Assembly: GCA_905235825.1 (NCBI GenBank)
Contig: CAJONH010000008.1
Coordinates: 1-8,581 of the forward strand
DNA length: 8,581 bases
Direction: 5' to 3'
Source of the DNA: Candidatus Gastranaerophilales bacterium
GTDB taxonomy: Bacteria > Cyanobacteriota > Vampirovibrionia > Gastranaerophilales > Gastranaerophilaceae
Shown: positions 1 through 5,622 of the stretch, piece by piece
Layout of the letters: each line of letters opens with the position of its first letter
Position numbering within the stretch: position 1 is the stretch's first letter
Position numbers and translations under genes: made by a program
The notes under the pieces: model-generated
The model's input: only the letters and a program-made list of their open reading frames with translations
Databases searched by the model: none
Told to the model about the DNA's origin: nothing

Positions 1-59
1 TATATGGTTTCTATGGTTGAAAACAAAATTTAAATTTTATCCTTTTTTCGTATTTCTTC

Positions 60-86
60 GGAGGAATTTCTATTCCTCCTTTTTAT
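60..86 (+). terminator. Intrinsic terminator of an upstream gene
   Basis: An 8-bp perfect stem, GGAGGAAT (60-67) and ATTCCTCC (72-79), closes a TTCT loop and is followed directly by TTTTTATT. This is a textbook rho-independent terminator on the plus strand. It implies a plus-strand gene ending before the window or in its first bases; the first 33 bases are open in one frame up to a TAA at 31-33, but too little is visible to call a gene. Confidence 0.85.
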
Positions 87-109
87 TGTTAAAAAATGTA
101 ACAAATTTG

Positions 110-148
110 TGTTAAATATTACGATACGCATGTTAAATATGTTATTAT
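110..148 (+). promoter_or_regulatory. Promoter-like block with two direct repeats upstream of candidate ncRNA
   Basis: A good -10 hexamer, TATTAT, lies at 143-148. The -35 region is weak (TTACGA at 119-124, 18-nt spacer, 3 of 6 matches to TTGACA). Two exact copies of TGTTAAATAT lie at 110-119 and 131-140, start-to-start 21 bp apart (two helical turns), so both would be on the same DNA face. One copy sits at the -35 region and the other just before the -10, a layout that would suit a regulator binding over the promoter. The hexamer and repeats are seen; promoter activity and regulation are inferred. Confidence 0.4.
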
Positions 149-154
149 GAGAAT

Positions 155-392
155 AAGATTGGAACTTAGACTAAAGTAGTCAGCTTTTAGATAGTTGTTT
201 GTACTATCTCTGAAGGTAGTTATTTGAGTATTGAGTAAGGTCAATTCTTTTATAAATATTTCAGGCTGAAAAAAGTATTACATTTATTTTACTTCGAAAT
301 GGTAATTGAGTTCGCTAAATCGGTGGATTTCTCTGCCCTTTTATCTTTTAATTTCCCCGTTTTGGATTTGTTTCCATAATGGGGAATTTTTT
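155..392 (+). ncRNA. Candidate structured small RNA, family not recognised
   Basis: This stretch has no ORF worth calling, lies between a -10-like hexamer (143-148) and a strong intrinsic terminator (353-392), and folds by eye into a string of hairpins. These are GACTA/TAGTC (169-173/177-181), AGATAGT/ACTATCT (189-195/203-209), TTTC/GAAA (259-262/268-271), a TTCG-tetraloop hairpin with one G.A mismatch (305-310/315-320), and GGTGGA/TCTGCC with two G.U pairs (322-327/332-337). A longer-range pair TCAATT (241-246) with AATTGA (304-309) competes with the TTCG hairpin. I see none of the conserved cores of tmRNA, RNase P RNA or SRP RNA, and I could not match it to 6S RNA. It could instead be a long untranslated leader, but the terminator before the next gene argues for an independent transcript of about 235 nt. 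Confidence 0.45.
353..392 (+). terminator. Intrinsic terminator ending the candidate small RNA
   Basis: TTCCCC (353-358) pairs with GGGGAA (381-386). The stem continues through a G.U and two A-T pairs, then a T/T mismatch, then TGGA/TCCA (363-366/373-376) around a six-base loop. A run of six T follows at 387-392. Read on the plus strand this is a strong rho-independent terminator with no coding sequence before it, which is the main reason to propose an RNA gene. Confidence 0.8.
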
Positions 393-420
393 ATTATTAT
401 TTTAATCTACTATTTTAATT

Positions 421-436
421 ATACATTATAATGTAT
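421..436. promoter_or_regulatory. Perfect 16-bp palindrome containing a TATAAT hexamer
   Basis: ATACATTATAATGTAT equals its own reverse complement, and TATAAT occupies 427-432 inside it. A -10 element embedded in a dyad is a common arrangement for a repressor-controlled promoter. I see no good -35 element at the right distance on the plus strand. It lies about 220 bp before the next gene, so its target is uncertain. In DNA this AT-rich a palindrome of this size can occur by chance. Confidence 0.3.
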
Positions 437-652
437 TAATATTTCTATTAATAATAACGTAAAGAAATGTAAATAACTTTCATAAAGATATATAAAGGAA
501 TGATTATGTATGATAATATTAAATCAAAAATGTTAACTGGTTAGAAAATTTGATTTCAAATTCACATGACTAAATAAAATTAATGATGAATTATAATAAT
601 TTAGGCTATAAGTCAATGTAATGGTTAGACAATTAAGATTGGGGATTGGACT
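437..652. other. AT-rich stretch without a supported gene
   Basis: This spacer leads up to the gene at 653 and is very rich in A and T. The only item of note is a 14-codon ORF at 500-544 (two alternative ATGs, at 500 and 506) preceded by AAGGA at a workable distance from the second. It might be a leader peptide but is too short to support. There is no T-run terminator, tRNA or clear promoter. A GGGGA at 641-645 serves as a modest ribosome binding site for the following gene. Confidence 0.5.
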
Positions 653-1018
653 ATGATAATTTGCTGCAGGCATAATATTGAGCCTTTACTTCGTGTTTTT
701 TTAAGTTCGGATAATCAGTTTCGGGACAGAAAACTTGAACTGGCTGTTTGCCCCGTTTGCGGGACTCTTATTGCTGAGCTTACTCAATTTAATATTAAAA
801 AAAGCTGCTATGAAGTGTTTAGACCAAAACGCAAAGATACTGCTTCTTTTATTAAAAAAATGCAGAAACTTCAATGGAAAATTATTGACTCTCATCCCGC
901 AACAAGAAGTAATATGAATTTTGTTTTCGGTGTTAATAAAGAATATAAAAACGGTAAAATATACCAGTATGCTATGGATTTTAACGGCACTAAAACATTA
1001 GTTAAAATTATTGAGTGA
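653..1018 (+). CDS. Small zinc-ribbon-like protein of unknown function
   Basis: This 121-residue protein has a C-x2-H pair at its N-terminus (Cys4, His7, with Cys5 adjacent) and a CPVC knuckle at residues 33-36. The two could together hold one zinc ion. The rest is basic, notably the stretch around residues 57-75 (FRPKRK and following lysines), and ends in a probable beta-rich segment (IYQYAMDF, NGTKTLVKII). There is no signal peptide or membrane segment. The start ATG follows GGGGA with 7 nt between and has no competing in-frame start. A small basic zinc protein next to phage packaging genes could bind nucleic acid or regulate transcription, but that is inference; I do not recognise the family. 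It is separated from the AAA gene by 187 nt holding a separate promoter candidate. Confidence 0.75.
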   Translation: MIICCRHNIEPLLRVFLSSDNQFRDRKLELAVCPVCGTLIAELTQFNIKKSCYEVFRPKRKDTASFIKKMQKLQWKIIDSHPATRSNMNFVFGVNKEYKNGKIYQYAMDFNGTKTLVKIIE

Positions 1019-1046
1019 TGCTTTCCTCGTTTTTATAAAATTTTTA

Positions 1047-1065
1047 ATTGCTCGCCGTCGGCAAT
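1047..1065. other. GC-rich hairpin in the intergenic spacer
   Basis: ATTGC (1047-1051) pairs with GCAAT (1061-1065), extended by CG/CG after a bulged T around a CCGT loop. It stands out in AT-rich surroundings and lies 29 nt after the stop of the small zinc protein gene. No T-run follows on the plus strand, so it is not a standard terminator. On the minus strand it also lacks one. It may be an RNA processing or stability element. Confidence 0.3.
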
Positions 1066-1101
1066 CAACACATATCCCTATACATTTACCCTTCTCGTTT
1101 T

Positions 1102-1131
1102 TTGACGGCTTTCTTTTACTATTTTTAATAT
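1102..1131 (+). promoter_or_regulatory. Candidate sigma-70 type promoter for the AAA ATPase gene
   Basis: TTGACG (1102-1107, 5 of 6 matches to the -35 consensus) is followed after 18 nt by TAATAT (1126-1131, 4 of 6 matches to TATAAT). Transcription would start near 1138 and give a leader of about 68 nt before the ATG at 1206. It is separate from the upstream gene, so the AAA gene can be transcribed on its own. Confidence 0.45.
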
Positions 1132-1205
1132 TTTATCATAAATAGGCAATTATTTTTTTATTTGTGTTTTCTATACGGCAGGGTATTTTCTATAAGGTGT
1201 TTTTT

Positions 1206-2528
1206 ATGCAGAATGTACAAGAATTGAATCTTAATCAAAGTCCGTTTGAAAATTTTGTTCACTCTAATCAAATACAAAAAAATCAAAATCTACAATTAAA
1301 TACATCTCTTAAATCTGATTCATTCAAAAAAAATAATAATTCTGCTAAACAAAATAATATGAATAATTGGCAAAAAGCCGGTACTATTGCTTATTGTGCT
1401 TATTGTGCCGCTATGGTCGGTCTTGTTGTTGTCAGCGGTTTATCTTTGAAGTTTATTAAAAACAACTTTAAAGATATTAAGGCTATGTTTTCTCAAGAAG
1501 AACCTAAAAAAATAATTCATAATATTTATGCCGATTTATCTAAAGATAAAAAAATTTCCGATATTTCATTGCCTAAAAGCCTTGAAAATACCACAACAGA
1601 AATTCTTAATCAGATAAAAAAAGCAGGCGAAATTTCAGAAAGAGGCGGTGACGGCTCTCGTTCTCTCCTTTTATACGGCCCTCCGGGTACCGGTAAAACT
1701 ACTTATGCAAAAGCTATTACTAAAGAAATTCCTAATGCAAAATTCGTTTCTCTGGATGTTACTAAAATGCAGAGCAAATGGCACGGCGAAACAGCTAAAA
1801 ATCTCCACGCTATGATTAATCAGATTTGCTCTGATGCTATCAAAATGCAGGAAAACTATAACTCAAAATTGACTGAATTATTGGGTGAAGATATTATAAA
1901 ATCGGGTGATAAAAAAATTATTCAAACCGCTATTGATAAGGCTAAGTCCGAAGGTAAAAAATTACCTGAACAAGAACGCATTATCGTTTTTATTGATGAA
2001 ATCGACTCCGTTATGATGGTTGATAAAGGTGCTAATTCAAAATTTTCCAACGATTTATTGAATGAATTTAAAAAAGCATTTACGGATAAACTCGCTGAAT
2101 GCGATAATGTTATTACTATTGGGGCTACTAATTTGGAAATTGATACCGCTAAAGCTGCTTTATCAAATGGAAAAACTCTCGATAATGCTATGCTGGACAG
2201 ATTCGCTTTGAAAGTTAAAGTCCCTAACCCCGATAAAAAACAAATTAAAGAAACTATTATCAGTCATTATAAAAATGCCACCCTCGCTGAACAGGAATTA
2301 AAAGAAGATAGTTCTAAACTTGATGAACTGGCTGAATTCCTATCTAAAGATGAACATAATTTGTCTTTTAGAAATTTATTTAATATTTTTAATAAAACTG
2401 CAAACAGAACTACCGGCTCTAAATCTAAAGTTTCTATTGAGGATATTAAACTCACTTTGAAAGAAATGTCCGAAGAACTTAATATGAATGAAAAAGATAT
2501 TGATGCAATTTGTCTTTCTTCTTCTTAA
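1206..2528 (+). CDS. Membrane-anchored AAA+ ATPase with an Asn-rich N-terminus
   Basis: The 440-residue product has an Asn/Gln/Lys-rich, probably disordered N-terminus (1-55), a hydrophobic segment (about 58-84) that looks like one transmembrane helix, and one AAA+ module. Walker A is GPPGTGKT (158-165), Walker B with the DEID acidic box is 259-267, sensor 1 is GATN (306-309) and an arginine-finger candidate is Arg332 in AMLDRF. Lys191-Trp192 in SKWHGE match the aromatic pore loop of Vps4/spastin/katanin-type AAA proteins, suggesting it threads or remodels a protein substrate. About 45 charged residues (211-257) are inserted between the pore loop and Walker B. The lid (343-420) keeps a sensor-2-like SFRN at 387-390. 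No protease domain follows, so it is not FtsH. The ATG at 1206 is preferred because AAGGTG lies just upstream; an in-frame GTG at 1164 would add 14 residues. The substrate is unknown. Confidence 0.88.
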   Translation: MQNVQELNLNQSPFENFVHSNQIQKNQNLQLNTSLKSDSFKKNNNSAKQNNMNNWQKAGTIAYCAYCAAMVGLVVVSGLSLKFIKNNFKDIKAMFSQEEPKKIIHNIYADLSKDKKISDISLPKSLENTTTEILNQIKKAGEISERGGDGSRSLLLYGPPGTGKTTYAKAITKEIPNAKFVSLDVTKMQSKWHGETAKNLHAMINQICSDAIKMQENYNSKLTELLGEDIIKSGDKKIIQTAIDKAKSEGKKLPEQERIIVFIDEIDSVMMVDKGANSKFSNDLLNEFKKAFTDKLAECDNVITIGATNLEIDTAKAALSNGKTLDNAMLDRFALKVKVPNPDKKQIKETIISHYKNATLAEQELKEDSSKLDELAEFLSKDEHNLSFRNLFNIFNKTANRTTGSKSKVSIEDIKLTLKEMSEELNMNEKDIDAICLSSS

Positions 2529-3292
2529 TTACTTTTTTTCTTCTTCTTTTTCTTTTCTAATGTTTTATAATCAAATGTAAATTCAACGTCTATTTTGCTT
2601 CCGATATATCTCTTCGGTAACGGATAAAACGGTTCGGCATCTTTTATCGCTTGTATCGCACTTTCATCTAATACTCTATTCCCTGATGACTGAACTATCT
2701 TTATTTCTCCCGTTAAATTTCCTTCCCGATTTACACTGAACATTATTACTACTTGCTCATTTTCTTTGATTTCAACAGGATTCCAGCTCGATTTTACTGA
2801 CCTTTGCAGTTCCGCCATATAACCGGATAAATCTACATCTTCATTCGTTATTTTTGTTTCTTTTTGTATCTTTGTTTTTAATACTTTTTTCATAAAATAT
2901 GTACATACGTAATCAGATAAAATTTTTTCATCCGAATATGGTAATATACTTATTTTACTTATTTCTGCCGGCTTATATTCCTTTCCGTACAAAAATTGAT
3001 GATTCTCATCATACATTGATATCGATTTATTGAACATTATTCCTTTTTGACAATCAATGTTTGCATTTAATATCGCATAAGCTGCCTGTGGAACTATTTC
3101 CTCTTCTGCTATTCTTTTTTGCCCTTTTAATATTCGATACCTGAAATTGTAACTGCCGTCTTTTATCTGTATAATACTCGCATTATCTATATACGAACCT
3201 GTATTATATCTTTCCCAATCAGCTGCATATACAGAAAAAGAACTTAAACTTATTAAACTTATTATACTTATTATACTTAAAATTTTTTTCAT
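2525..3292 (-). CDS. Exported protein with adhesin-E-like and TonB C-terminal domains
   Basis: The 255-residue product begins with two lysines and a long Ile/Leu/Ser-rich hydrophobic core ending in VYA-AD (cleavage likely after residue 23 or 24); if uncleaved this would be an inner-membrane anchor. Residues 25-130 resemble the surface-adhesin E type beta domain (opening DWERYN, two cysteines at 81 and 130 that could form a disulfide). Residues 156-243 match the TonB/TolA C-terminal fold: YMAELQRSVKSSW, then VNREGNL, then LDESAIQAIKDAEPFYPLP. The Pro-rich spacer of classical TonB is absent. The protein ends with a run of seven lysines. It may act in the periplasm or at the envelope, though energy transduction by this form is doubtful without ExbB/ExbD nearby. 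Its stop overlaps that of the convergent AAA gene. The start is fixed by the signal peptide, and a consensus promoter lies only 6 nt upstream. Confidence 0.85.
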   Translation of the reverse strand: MKKILSIISIISLISLSSFSVYAADWERYNTGSYIDNASIIQIKDGSYNFRYRILKGQKRIAEEEIVPQAAYAILNANIDCQKGIMFNKSISMYDENHQFLYGKEYKPAEISKISILPYSDEKILSDYVCTYFMKKVLKTKIQKETKITNEDVDLSGYMAELQRSVKSSWNPVEIKENEQVVIMFSVNREGNLTGEIKIVQSSGNRVLDESAIQAIKDAEPFYPLPKRYIGSKIDVEFTFDYKTLEKKKKKKKSN

Positions 3293-3298
3293 AAGACT

Positions 3299-3326
3299 AT
3301 TATATAAAATTTTCCGTTTTGGTCAA
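3299..3326 (-). promoter_or_regulatory. Near-consensus promoter giving a probably leaderless mRNA
   Basis: Read on the minus strand, TTGACC (3326-3321) is followed after 16 nt by a perfect TATAAT (3304-3299). Only six bases (AGTCTT) separate the -10 from the ATG at 3292-3290, so transcription should begin at or within a base or two of the start codon. No Shine-Dalgarno sequence is present. The promoter sits in the 55-nt gap after the peptidase gene, so the TonB-C gene need not depend on read-through. Confidence 0.75.
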
Positions 3327-3347
3327 TACTTTATTATTATATTTTTT

Positions 3348-4520
3348 CTATACCTTTGCACTCGCTATCATACTGACTCCGAATTTCTCAAATTCATCCC
3401 ACGTCATTGTACACGGTTTTGATGTATCATACGGATTGACAAATGTTACCGTATCTTTTGTCAGTCCCGTAATTGCAAATGCATGTCCGTTTTGAGGACC
3501 TATATTTACCGAATAATTCTCTCCGTTGATTAATTTCGCACTGAAATTAGTTTCACTATTATTTTTTGCTCTTAACGAAAAACTTAATGCCGTGTTTCCA
3601 TCTGTCAGTGCGTTTTGGAGTATTCCCCTTAAATTTGTCTTTAATTCATTGTCGGTATACTCTTTTGCCTCGGAACCGGTTAAATAATACATCATTTGAC
3701 TTGCATTTCCAGCATTTATGTCTTTTCGAGCAGCATTTATTGTTTGACTGCCCGTATTTATATTTACTTTTCCTGAATTTATATCTTGTCTTAGTTTCTC
3801 TGCCGCAATTTCTAATACAAGCATATCATTATCACCGTTTGAATATAAATCATCTAAATTATTGTCTGTATTATATTTATTTATTTCCTCCGGTGTTATT
3901 TTATAACTTGCTCCTGCTCCTTTGAAATTTACAGTGACACTTCCGTCGTTATTCACTGTTATTGCATTCTTTATTGCTTCTTTCCCTTTCGGTGTAGCAT
4001 TTAATGCCATAACTCCCGACACTAACCAGCATCCGCCTTGTTTACTTTGTTTTACGGATTCATCTATTAATCCGTTAACTCCGTTTGCTGTTTTTGGTAT
4101 ATTCGGAGTTGTTTTATTCGGATTTGTTACTCGGGTATTAATTTGTTGAGTTACACTTCCATTGGTTACTCCACTGTAGTTCACATTTTTATTCGCATTT
4201 TCTTGGTTCTTTCCGGAAACTACAATTGATACCTGCGGTTGATTACTAAAATGTACTTCAAATACATCCGATGATTCCATGCCTTTTGGTTGAAATATTG
4301 TGTCTAACGGGAGTTCATTTCCATAGTTAACTTGACTTATATTGGCTCCGTTCTTTATTTCTAATACATCAGAACCATCAGCACCACTAACTATTTGTAT
4401 ATCCATCTCTGAATCTTCATCCGTTATGCTCATTATTTTTTCTTGACCATAACCTGCATTATATAATATATCTCTGAATTGATTTATATAACCGTTCCCT
4501 TGCTCAATATTTCCGCTCAT
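3348..4520 (-). CDS. Calpain-like (C2-type) cysteine peptidase domain protein
   Basis: The 390-residue product has a C-terminal papain-fold peptidase domain with the features of the calpain family. QGGCWLVSGVMAL (161-173) gives the oxyanion-hole Gln161 and nucleophile Cys164; NGHAFAITGL (344-353) gives His346; VNPYD (361-365) gives Asn362; TWDEFEKFG (373-381) matches the usual closing segment. The complete Cys-His-Asn triad argues for an active enzyme. The first 150 residues are acidic then Asn/Thr-rich (residues 105-150) and have no recognised domain; they could be a targeting region or an inhibitory propeptide. No signal peptide, membrane helix or calcium-binding repeat is visible, so a secreted role would need a signal-independent export route. 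The start ATG has no good ribosome binding site (GGGG lies 16 nt upstream). The substrate is unknown; a role as an effector or in processing neighbouring proteins is inference. Confidence 0.82.
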   Translation of the reverse strand: MSGNIEQGNGYINQFRDILYNAGYGQEKIMSITDEDSEMDIQIVSGADGSDVLEIKNGANISQVNYGNELPLDTIFQPKGMESSDVFEVHFSNQPQVSIVVSGKNQENANKNVNYSGVTNGSVTQQINTRVTNPNKTTPNIPKTANGVNGLIDESVKQSKQGGCWLVSGVMALNATPKGKEAIKNAITVNNDGSVTVNFKGAGASYKITPEEINKYNTDNNLDDLYSNGDNDMLVLEIAAEKLRQDINSGKVNINTGSQTINAARKDINAGNASQMMYYLTGSEAKEYTDNELKTNLRGILQNALTDGNTALSFSLRAKNNSETNFSAKLINGENYSVNIGPQNGHAFAITGLTKDTVTFVNPYDTSKPCTMTWDEFEKFGVSMIASAKV

Positions 4521-4615
4521 ACGTTTTTACATTTTTCCCCGTTTATTTTTATTTATATAAAAAATATTTTTATTTCCTGATTTACTAAATATCTTTATTT
4601 TTTTATGAAATGTTA

Positions 4616-4633
4616 CAATATTCCAGAATATTG
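4616..4633. promoter_or_regulatory. 18-bp inverted repeat upstream of the peptidase gene
   Basis: CAATATTC-CA-GAATATTG forms two perfect 8-bp arms around a 2-bp centre. It lies in the 160-nt gap between the membrane protein gene and the peptidase gene, about 96 bp before the peptidase ATG. No T-run follows on either strand and a 2-nt loop is too tight, so it is more likely an operator for a dimeric regulator than a terminator. The rest of the gap is AT-rich with only a weak TATAAA-like -10 candidate. Confidence 0.4.
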
Positions 4634-4680
4634 ACTTCTTTTTCTGATTTTTTCTGTTAATGGAAAAATTATATTTATAC

Positions 4681-5592
4681 CTATTTTACACTTATTCCCA
4701 TTGCTTCTCGAAAAATTCTACCGAATTTAGCCAGCTCATGTGCATGCAGCTTTGAATTATGTCCTGCACATATCGCTCCTTCACTGTTTAATTTCTCTAT
4801 GCACTCATCTATAAATACACTATCTTCTTCTTTGATTTCTTTGTATTTCTCTCTTAATCCTTTTAATAATTCTGTATTATTTTTTCTATTATCAAAAAAA
4901 TCTCGTCCGCCGTTTTGATACGGCTCCAGCAAATAATATCCCGTTTGTATATCTATTGCTTCTTCTCTCGCTTTTTTATATTCCAACGGGTCAAGGCAGC
5001 AATATCCTTCCTTCTCATTTCCTGAAATTGAAAAATATCTCTTTTGCAATATAGCACGCTCTATTACTCCTCCTTCATAATGTTTATCTTCTTTATGTAT
5101 TGTTTGAAATTCATTGTCTATCTCTTTTGCCGTATTCTTTAAATCAGTGATAATTTCTTCATATCTCGCTTGATTATTCGGATTTCTTGCTATATCCTGT
5201 CTGATTTTGTCATATTCCGCTTCCAATGGACTATATTTGCTTCTTTCTATTGCTTCTTCACTCGCTCTTATATCTGAAATTTTTACAGGGGCTATTTCAT
5301 ATCCTAAAATATCTTTCTCTGCTTGATTTATTCTTTGTGTAGGACTTTTTATTGAGTTTATTACTCTTGAACTTTCTTTTGAAAAAATATTTCTGATTCT
5401 GTCCCCTAAATATCCGTTCTTCCCCGCCAAATATATACTTCCGGCGGTAAATATCATTGCTCCGCCCGTTATTAGAATTTTTTTGCTCCCATTATTTTCT
5501 TTTTCCAAATTTATATTACTTTTTTGCTTATCTTTATTCCTGTTTGTATTATTTATATTCCTGTTTATATAATTATTTCCCGCTATCATCAT
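4681..5592 (-). CDS. Uncharacterised single-pass membrane protein with Asn-rich N-terminus
   Basis: I do not recognise this family. From the ATG at 5592 the product is 303 residues: an Asn/Lys-rich, probably disordered head (1-38), one glycine-rich transmembrane helix (about 39-56, ILITGGAMIFTAGSIYLAG), then a charged, mostly helical domain. Features of that domain include a Cys-Cys pair (residues 198-199), a C-terminal histidine-rich patch (GHNSKLHAHELAKFG, about 277-291) and two further cysteines. The order of head, membrane helix and soluble domain is the same as in the AAA ATPase gene. A TTG at 5622, with AAGGA directly before it, would add 10 residues (MKKERKFQTN); neither start has an ideally spaced ribosome binding site. 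It is first of three minus-strand genes and diverges from the ADP-ribosyltransferase-fold gene, so the two may share regulation. Confidence 0.75.
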   Translation of the reverse strand: MMIAGNNYINRNINNTNRNKDKQKSNINLEKENNGSKKILITGGAMIFTAGSIYLAGKNGYLGDRIRNIFSKESSRVINSIKSPTQRINQAEKDILGYEIAPVKISDIRASEEAIERSKYSPLEAEYDKIRQDIARNPNNQARYEEIITDLKNTAKEIDNEFQTIHKEDKHYEGGVIERAILQKRYFSISGNEKEGYCCLDPLEYKKAREEAIDIQTGYYLLEPYQNGGRDFFDNRKNNTELLKGLREKYKEIKEEDSVFIDECIEKLNSEGAICAGHNSKLHAHELAKFGRIFREAMGISVK

Positions 5593-5622
5593 ATTCGTTT
5601 GAAATTTCCTTTCCTTTTTCAA

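Noticed and set aside
1..33. Possible C-terminal tail of an upstream plus-strand gene ending in TAA at 31-33.
   Set aside because: Another frame stops at 18-20 and only about ten codons are visible; the terminator at 60-86 supports an upstream gene, but not which frame.
500..544. Fourteen-codon ORF with an AAGGA ribosome binding site, possible leader peptide.
   Set aside because: Too short, no regulatory codon run and no attenuator hairpin after it.
154..653. Imperfect 20-nt direct repeat (16 of 20 matches) at 154-173 and 634-653, the second just before the small zinc protein start, as if flanking an inserted element.
   Set aside because: In DNA this AT-rich about one such match is expected among all pairs in the first 650 bases, and no other insertion features are present.
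701..895. Minus-strand ORF inside the small zinc protein gene.
   Set aside because: It lies opposite a gene with clear metal-binding motifs and a ribosome binding site, and shows no protein features of its own.
1047..1065. GC-rich hairpin as a terminator for the small zinc protein gene.
   Set aside because: There is no T-run after the stem on either strand; kept only as an unassigned hairpin.
3566..4149. Two plus-strand ORFs opposite the cysteine peptidase gene, rich in Leu, Phe and Tyr.
   Set aside because: The composition is what antisense reading of this gene gives; the minus-strand frame holds a full catalytic triad.
4557..4573. ATAAAAA/TTTTTAT dyad before the peptidase gene.
   Set aside because: Made only of A and T in a very AT-rich gap; not distinguishable from background.
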